This document shows positions 56,856 to 64,000 of a stretch of 64,000 nucleotides of DNA, one piece after another (within the stretch, counting starts at the first letter, position 1; each line of letters opens with the position of its first letter). Source of the stretch: Kwoniella bestiolae CBS 10118 (Eukaryota; Basidiomycota; Tremellomycetes; Tremellales; Cryptococcaceae); NCBI RefSeq assembly GCF_000512585.2, contig NC_089245.1:1922001-1986000 (forward strand). Direction: 5' to 3'. A program made the translations under genes and the position numbers. The notes under the pieces were generated by a model, which did no database searches, had not been told where the DNA came from, and worked only from the letters and a program-made list of their open reading frames with translations.

Positions 56856-57541
56856 TTACTTGGTGAAGGCTCGTACTATCTTGGCTGCGATGTGAAGGAA
56901 GAAGATGGAAGCGATGAATGAGAGTGATAAGACGATGACGACGAATGGGTCACTGCGAGCATGATGAGAAGGCGTCAGCATATGTGACCCTACCCACATG
57001 CTCATGCAATGAGACAGCCTCAGACGATGTACCAGCACGGACGGATAGTCCAGAGCACTGTGGGAGTACTGTAGATAGATATGGAAACGAGCCACTCACA
57101 CTTTCAATCCTGCCTCTCCTGAATCCGTATACAACTTCAACATCGTATTGCTTGATCCGCCCGCACCGGCAGCTCGGGCAGATGATGGTCTAGCAGCAGC
57201 TGGCGCTCGTCGTCTGTGGTTGCCGGTTGTGATAATGGAGGTTCGGGCGGACGAGAAAGGTGTGTCGCGCGTTACAGTGTGAGAGTAGGAATAACGGATG
57301 GGGTGAAAGAGGGAGAATGACACGAGCAAAATCAGCTATGCCATATGAACAAAGTGGATATGGAGAGGACGAAGTATCACTCACCTCACGGCATTGGCTC
57401 CATGTGGTCGAGCAACAGCGAAAGAGGAACTTGAACCTCCTGGTGTTCCGGGTGAAGTTGGTCTTTTTACGTCGGCCTGTGGGTAGATCAGTAAAGCTAT
57501 TACCGTCATTGATCTGGTTGAGTGGGAGAGAAGCTTACCAT
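56856..57541 (-). CDS. SBH1: Sec61 beta subunit (Sbh1)
   Basis: ATG 57541 is followed directly by a GTAAGC intron, so exon 1 is only the start codon. Exon 2 gives ADVKRPTSPGTPGGSSSSFA then VARPHGANAVR. Exon 3 reads RRAPAAARPSSARAAGAGGS then SNTMLKLYTDSGEAGLK, and the last exon reads VDPFVVIVLSLSFIASIFFL then HIAAKIVRAFTK. The S..ML.LYTD...GLKVDP.VV.VLSL.FI..VF.LHI..K pattern is diagnostic for the tail-anchored beta subunit of the Sec61 ER translocon. Length about 95-100 residues, normal for the family. Confidence 0.92.
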
Positions 57542-57913
57542 GATGTCTGTGGATGGGGGGGTAAGGAGTGTTATAGGATGGGGGTATCTATAGGAGAATG
57601 TCGATGATGAATATGGTATGGTTGATTGTTATCGTTGCATTCATGTTGGTTCCACGATGTTGTACGAATGACTATATATACCGGAATAGGAATAGGAGAT
57701 GATTAAGTAGGCCACCCATTTAAGCTTGCTGGATGACATGGACCTCCACAATTGTCGATCACTCCTTCTATCGACCGTATAAATTCAATTCCCAAAATTA
57801 TCGTGACTCTCTTTCTTCCTCTCTTTCACTGACAATGGCAAAACCAGGTCCAATGGTATTCTGTATATAGCCCAGAACAGGAACAAATATCCACTCCAAC
57901 AAAATCCCACGCA
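57542..57913. other. Intergenic, divergent promoters
   Basis: 370 nt between SBH1 and the methyltransferase gene; contains TATATATA at 57674-57681 on the SBH1 side. Confidence 0.45.
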
Positions 57914-59859
57914 ATGACCATACCAGGTCTCATCCCCTCCTCTTTCCTCCCTCCACTCCCCCGCTCGCAATACACCCTCTCCCCCCTTCACCCAGCCGAT
58001 ATCCTCGCGCGTATATCCATCCTCAAGGAATTATACCTCCCACCCATACATGGTGGTTTCACCTCAACAGACGTATTCGAAGATGAAGAGCCAGAAGAGA
58101 AGATCGTAAGAAGTCAAAAGCGGGAGAGAAGGTTCTCAGCGGGTTTGGTGGAGACCATGGAAAGTATTGGATTGGGGTTAGACGTGCCGCTTGATTCGGC
58201 TGGGAATGGGCTGGAGGTGCTGGAGGAAGAGGAACGTTCAGATGTAGATGATGATGTGGATGGGGTGGGGGAGGATGAGGGTAGACAAGAGCATTTGGAC
58301 CCATTTGAGAGGGAATGGGCGGAGAAATGGCTTGGAGGGGTTGTAAGGCGATCTCAAGGTTGGATAGAGGAGAATGACGGTGCTCCGGCAGAGGAAGTAA
58401 GGGAGGTGGAGATGATTTTGAGGGACGCTACGGCTGTACTGGCTATGATGGCTGGTACAAGTGGTGAGTCTGCCTTGATTCATGATGTGAAATGTTTGGT
58501 AGTTGATGCTTATAGTGTACACAGCCGCCGGTTCACTCACCCGCCATCTCGTATTCCCCCTACTCCCGTCCCTAGCCCCAGCTCTCTCCTCGATGCACTC
58601 ACGTACCACCCCCAATCCGAACCTATCACCCGAAACCAACATGTTCCTCTCCTCGCTATCCACCTCACCCACCTCGCCCAAGAACCTCTTTCACCGTCAA
58701 TCAATTTCATCCTCCTCTTCAACACAATTTTACGCGACCTCTCCTACGAGAACCACCTTCTCAGGCTCAGGTAAGACGCCGAGAAAGGGGAGGAAATCCA
58801 TCTTACCGATTCTCCTACATGACGCACCGATGTCAGATCATTTATCGGTAGGTGTGCAAACCTGGGGATCAGCCATATTGTTAGGTAGGAAATTAGCCTT
58901 GAACCCTCAAGAATACGGACTGTTCTTACCCCCTTCTCCACCTGCTGGTGACGAACAGAAGAAGGGGATAAGGGTACTGGAACTAGGTGCAGGGACAGGC
59001 CTACTTTCCATTTTATGTAGAAAGTTACTCGATCTGAGAAGTATACAGGAAAGTACACCCAGGGGATTGGTGGTAGCTACGGACTTCCTCGAATCGGTAT
59101 TAGACAATCTCAAGATATGTGTAGATCTGAATTTCCCTCCTGAGATTCTGAAGACTCCCGGCTCTTCTGAGGTAGATTTGAAATCTACTACGGATACGGG
59201 GGAGGAAGAAGGTATACATATAGCAAAGTTGGATTGGACAACTTTCCCTTCGTACATACAATCAGGCCGTAAGGAGGGGGAGGGGGACGAAGAGATGTCG
59301 AGATTTATTAGACAGGAGGGGTTCGATCTGGTTTTAGCGAGTGATTGCGTGTATGATGAGACGCATGCGAGGCTGTTAAGGGAGGTGGCGGGGTGGACGT
59401 TGAGGTTGCCTGATGAGCATGGAGAGGGCGGAGGGACTTTTGTGAGTTTTCATCTTCACACAGTACACATTGGTGATGGAGAAGAGATGCCGTATGTAGG
59501 CTCAGGAGAAGAACCGGTATGAAGATATCATGGAGTGAGCTGATGCAATGTCTCTTGGGAAATAGCACATCCTCTCACCCCTTCGACCGACCTTTGCACC
59601 CGAACTTGAATCTATCGACACGCATTTCCCCCCTTTATCAACATACGCCCCTCTATCAAAGCGTCGAGAAGCTGCTGCTACATCTTCTGATGGGTACGAG
59701 GAGGTAGATCCTGATCTGAGGGGAGAAGGTCTGGGATTGAAGAGGGGATTGAAATTGGGTGTGAGAGGGGAAGGCAAACGCGGTGTGAAAGGTAAGAAAG
59801 GGGAGGGGAGGGTAGATGAGGAAGGTGGATATTGGTGGTGGGAGGTAGGGTGGGGGTAG
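57914..59859 (+). CDS. Family-16 (EFM/FAM86-like) protein-lysine methyltransferase
   Basis: Three exons. Exon 1 from ATG 57914 (MTIPGLIPSSFLPPLPRSQY) has a helical leader (HPADILARISILKELYLP) and an acidic linker. After a GTGAGT intron near 58464, exon 2 carries LSVGVQTWGSAILLGRKLAL, the SAM-binding motif RVLELGAGTGLLSILCRKLL, VVATDFLESVLDNLKI and FDLVLASDCVYDETHARLLR. A second GTGAGT intron (59436-59563) joins GGTF to HILSPLRPTFAPELESIDTH and a WWWEVGWG end at TAG 59857-59859. The fold and the DCVYD motif are those of family-16 protein methyltransferases; the N-terminal extension recalls FAM86/Efm3, which act on elongation factor 2. The exact substrate is inference. It ends 63 nt from the convergent MYST gene. 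Confidence 0.8.
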
Positions 59860-59922
59860 GCACGTAGAATAGAAGACATGGACATAGATATGGATGTATA
59901 CATGTACTGCAGCGCAGATTGA

Positions 59923-62628
59923 CTACAACAGCACAAACTCATCTTCCAATACGCCCTTCTCCCTTACCCTCCATATACGCCACTGCTCATCAACCATCTC
60001 CTTCGTTATGACAATTTCGACATTCCGCCATTCCTCGCCTACTTCCTCTTCTTCTTGCAATTCTTCTTCCCCGTCTTCCCCTTCTTCCTGCGAGATCCGA
60101 GCAGGATGTAAATGACCATTACGTGTTCTGCTCGATTGCATAGACGCAGCACGTCTGTTGACTAGAAATCCCAATTCGGAAAGAGTGAATGAGACGTCGT
60201 CCAGACGGAGATGACATGATTTAGCAATCGTGTTCAAATCGAGGGAGATGGAGTATTGTCCTTTGAATTTGGGTATGAGTGTTTTCGTAAATCCTATAGT
60301 ACCCCACGTCATCAAGTGGATCAGCACTACTACGAATTTAACACGAACGAGCTGGGTGACTAGACAAAGAGGGACCTACCAATCCCATCAACCACAACCT
60401 TTCCTTCCCTCCTCCCACTCCCCATTTCAATTCCAGAACCCTTCTCTTCAGTGAGAGGTTTACGAACTCTCAATACCCTCCCTTCACCCTCTTTCCCCCT
60501 TTTCGGTGTAACAGGCATGACCTTCACCGGCGATTTGATCTTCTTTGGCGATACATTGTCAATTGGCGATTTGAAGGGGTCGGAATCCGCTAATAGCTTT
60601 TTGAGGAATCGTAAGATTACTGATACCCAGTATGCGGTGTATCCTTTTAGACCTAGATCTGAGAGAGGGCGTTCGGGGGTACCTGGGGAATGGGATGTGA
60701 GACGGGTTGAGGGATGTTTGGTGAGGTAGTAGCCTGATCGCGATTGAGGTTTAGTATATGGGGTATTTACGATAAGACAGGTAAGACAGGTGCAAGTGCA
60801 GATGAATATAGGGGATGAAAGATATGACCCACTAAATTCAATTAAGAGTTTACCAAAACCCCTATTCTGGAAAGGTGGGAAAGTAACTATACAAGCGAGG
60901 TTGTAATCGTCGTATGATATTTTTTCCTAAACACATCACGCGATGTCGGCTTCGGTACAAGTACACATAATGATGAGCACGGATCAAAGCTCACCTTGGA
61001 GAAGAAAGCCATCACTTGATCTCGTTTACTCGTAGCCGCATCGCATAAAACATAGAACAGGAAGTTCTCGACGTGGAAGAATACTGACTATACAAATGAA
61101 TGACCGTCAGCTCAGGCTTATCTCGGCACGCGATGGATAGGAAAGCTCACTTTATGATCTATGAAAAGTTTACCGAACAGGGAGAGGTTCTGGCAGTAAA
61201 GCTATTTTCACTTCACATCAGCATTCCAGCCGGCAGTTGAGGCCTAAAAACCTCATCGAGTGATATACGAGGAAAAGCAAGGGAAAGAAAAGTTACCGTA
61301 GCATTCGCTCCATCCACTTCCCATATCGTATAGCTCCCTCTCTGATATACCTTCCTTCCAGGAGGCTGAAGCATGGAACAAGAAGACTACCCATAACATA
61401 TCAGCTGCCCTCCATTTTGCAATTTGCCGTTGAAAGAATAACTGACTGTATGTCTATCCCAACCCGTACGAGTCTTCATATACTTAAAACACAGCTATCT
61501 CACTCCAAGTCAGCTTACCTAGCATATAAACAGGTACTGGTCGAGGAAACACTCACATCACAAACCCATAATCTACCTCTAGCACCTTCCCCGCCTTTCC
61601 CAACACCAGAGTACATCTCATTGACTGTCCTACTATGCTTGAGATGCGGTCTCTGAGAATTTTCGATACCAGGTATAGTGGGATCATTTTTCGGTGTGAT
61701 AGGGATATGGCTGTCTAATTTGCGCTTCTTACTAGAAGAAGGCTCTGCGAGGGGTGTATGGGGGTGTTGGGAGGAATCGTCGAGAGGTAGAGGGTAGGGG
61801 GAGTAATACCTATCATGTTACCGATGGTATCAGCTCTGCTACCGATGATACATACTCCTCTATTCAGTCTCGGAACATTTATGTGTACCAGGATAGGACT
61901 CTGATGAGAGATTTTACAACAAGAGAAATGTACGCACCAAGTCTTAATCAGATATTCCCCAAATCTAACATCCTCGAAATTCCTCACTCGCGTCATAGCG
62001 GCATGTTCCCTCTCGGGCGTGGAGGCATTACTTCGCGGGGAACGTTCTGCCCTTTTGTTTCGATCGATGGGTGTAGCAGGGCCTGCTTCGGGCTGTGTTT
62101 GGGCAGTGGTGGTGGGCACATCGGTCTGCTGTTGGGCAAGTGTCAGTATGGTAATTCTGAATTGGAAACACCACAAATGTCCGTGACAGATAAACCTGTA
62201 GCAGGGACAAGAACTCGCAAGGGGAGATAAAAGCTCACATCAGATGGTCCTGGCCTCTTTGAAGGTCCAGCCTCGGGCTGAAACACCTCTTCTCCCACTT
62301 CGTCCTCCCTCACCCAGAGATCTAATCGTTTATCCTGCCCTACAAAGGAGATATACGCTTCTCGTACGCCTGTTTTGTTGACTCGAGTATTGAGGACTGT
62401 AGCGGCACCTATAAAACAAAATCAATCGAAGGACTTGAGTCAGCAGGCTCCCCAGTGTAAGCTTCGGTCCAAAGCGTATAAAAGGTTGGAGGGTACGAGC
62501 GAAGTGGAAGGAGGCAACTTACGAGGAGGATGTCCAGTTCTCTGTACAACATATTGTCGTCCCACCTGCAGAGTCGTACCTTGCATATCGGTAGTGGTAG
62601 TCTCTGGGAGTGAGACCCTTATAGGCAT
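59923..62628 (-). CDS. MYST-family histone acetyltransferase, divergent
   Basis: At least ten exons from ATG 62628 (MPIRVSLPETTTTDMQGTTL); an upstream non-coding or coding exon is possible, as a CTCAG precedes the ATG. The N-terminus has a Tudor-knot/chromo-barrel segment (REAYISFVGQDKRLDLWVRE). A C2HC zinc finger (VCDLCFKYM...DRHT-SSC) leads to PPGRKVYQRGSYTIWEVDGA, TLYCQNLSLFGKLFIDHKV, FFHVENFLFYVLCD, YNLACIVTFPPFQNRGFGKL and GTPERPLSDLGL. The active-site Cys (AC-IVTFPPF) and Glu (PER) are kept. An insert of about 100 residues, Pro/Lys-rich, separates this from the C-terminal helices (LRLDDVSFTLSELGFLV). The chromo-barrel suggests an Esa1/KAT5 relationship, but the sequence is more diverged than Esa1 usually is. 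Confidence 0.85.
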
Positions 62629-62936
62629 CTGAGCGGCACCTTCTTCAGCTTGTATAATCTATAATCTATCTTGATATACGCGTTGAAGTGCAGCGAAAGA
62701 TCAAAACATTGCGAGTGAGTGACACTCAGCCAATGACACGGAGATGTACGCGATCTCCGTGCATATGTAACAGTTGGATGATGTAATGTTGGTGATGTCC
62801 AGTCCAGTCAACCCGATCATTTCGACGATCCAACATTTCCACAAGGAGATGAATCTGAATATCATCACCAGTACTACCACTATCAGGCTGAGAGGTTCAT
62901 TCAAGAACAATCTCTACAACCACACAGCAGCCCGAT
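62629..62936. other. Intergenic, divergent promoters
   Basis: About 310 nt between the MYST gene and the SRAP gene. Nothing specific seen. Confidence 0.5.
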
Positions 62937-64000
62937 ATGTGCGGTAGATACGCCCTGGCACTATCAAACGAAGAGCTATACGATTCACTCGAAGCGCGTT
63001 TACCGAGATTATTCGAGAATGGTCGTCCGAGGTGGGAGAGGCAGCAGGATAATAGGGGTGGCAAGTGGGTCGACGCTCTTCCATAGAAATTCAGTTGTTC
63101 TCTGAGTGAAAGGCGGGAATAAGCTGAAGAGAGTAATGGTGTAGCTACAATGTCGCACCTCGTCAGAGAGCTCCGGTGATTAGAAGGGATCCGGAAGATG
63201 GCGAGAGGGGTATGATTGAGACTATGTGAGCTGACCCTCTCGCGTCGATCATATACTTTAATGCTGTAGTGAAATAGCTCATGCCGATCCTGGGTGGATT
63301 GTAGGCAATGGGGATTAATCCCACATTGGACGAAACATCCTCCGACTGGGCCTTTGAACACTATCAACGCCAGATCCGAGGGGTTATTGTGAATTGCCAG
63401 CTACATCAACCACGGTGAGACTGGTCCAGCTGACGGCATATGAGACTCGTAGGGACCCATCTTCAGGCGGAATGTGGCATGCTTTGAAAGGATACAAGCG
63501 ATGTATAGTCCCAGCGCAGGGGTAAGTCCAAACCATCGAACCTATACCACTCCCACTCTCGATTCACAAGCTGACGGGCTGGATAGGTACTACGAATGGC
63601 TCAAGAAACCTTCCTCAAAAATCCCCCATTTCACCCGTCTCCCCCTATCCCCCGAAACCACAATCGATCATCCACCTTTACTATTCTTCGCAGGACTATA
63701 TGACATCGTCAAATACGTCTCACCCGTTCAGTCGAAATTCCAACCTTCCGACGATCCTGAGGACACACGCGAGGCATATCCCACGGGTAATCCCCTGCCT
63801 TTGGCAACTTATACGATACTTACCACTGAGCCGTCAAAAGATATAAGGTGGTTGCATGATAGAATGCCTGTGATTCTTACTGAGTGGGATGATGTGAGGG
63901 ATTGGTTGGATTTGGGAGAGGTTAGGGGTTGGAGGGAGGGGAAGGATGGGACGGGGGGAGTGTTAAGGTCTCATGCGGGGCTGGAGAGGTAGGTCGCGCC
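62937..64000 (+). CDS. SRAP-domain protein (HMCES / YedK family), partial
   Basis: ATG 62937 reads MCGRYALALSNEELYDSLEA; the Cys at position 2 is the SRAP catalytic residue that crosslinks to abasic sites in single-stranded DNA after Met removal. Further exons give APVIRRDPEDGERGMIETM, WGLIPHWTKHPPTGPLNTIN then ARSEGLL (the NARxE motif), WHALKGYKRCIVPAQGYYEW and PLATYTILTTEPSKDIRWLH then DRMPVIL. The NARSE Glu, YYEWxK and HDRMPVIL segments complete the active site. A donor GTAGGT at 63990 suggests the coding sequence continues beyond the window. Role: shielding abasic sites during replication (family knowledge). Introns at GTGAAT near 63395 and GTAAGT near 63521 keep the frame. Confidence 0.88.

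Overview
The window looks like nuclear DNA of a basidiomycete yeast of the Tremellales (Cryptococcus/Kwoniella type). Most genes are cut by many short introns (about 40-150 nt, GTRNGN donors, CTRAY-like branch points). Spacing is tight, with convergent and divergent pairs on both strands. The recognisable products are eukaryotic nuclear, ER or mitochondrial proteins. No rRNA, tRNA, CRISPR array or complete transposon was recognised. Gene models below come from reading frames and splice signals by eye, so exon edges are approximate unless positions are given.

Conserved genes form ordinary syntenic-looking blocks. From left to right: the end of a Gly-rich protein; a helical-repeat mitochondrial-type protein; a Reb1/TTF-I-type Myb protein; a short hypothetical; CDC123 (eIF2 assembly); a short secreted protein; a small coiled protein; MED31; AOS1 (SUMO E1); TMA23-like G-patch; TSR4/PDCD2; a Ser-rich hypothetical; a membrane-anchored GH17 glucanase; a PhyH-type dioxygenase; an Hsp12-like stress protein; CMC4; a nuclear-type hypothetical; a glutathione-peroxidase-like peroxidase; two tandem cupins; a U1A/U2B''-type two-RRM protein; a vWFA-domain protein; SBH1 (Sec61 beta); a family-16 methyltransferase; a MYST acetyltransferase; and an HMCES/SRAP protein running off the right edge.

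Between these blocks lie accessory islands at about 16.3-25.0, 37.1-41.7 and 52.3-56.7 kb, plus a single gene at 4.9-6.0 kb. They hold genes of no recognised family, duplicated copies and decayed copies. The main discovery candidate is an undescribed protein family, called here FNFTE for its motif. I find six members: four in direct tandem at 17.0-24.3 kb, of which two are broken by stops or frameshifts; one at 39.5-40.7 kb; and a divergent one at 4.9-6.0 kb. All share a Glu-rich [F/L]FNF[S/T]E motif, a central region and a C-terminal block ending in RGTxExxxPWL. A second unrelated family (RTGPCL) is present as a tandem pair at 54.1-56.6 kb, one copy with a nonsense codon. The same islands contain a protein with a near-perfect PAM2 (poly(A)-binding-protein interaction) motif and at least two multi-frameshift relics. 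The pattern suggests fast birth and death of lineage-specific genes beside stable housekeeping genes.
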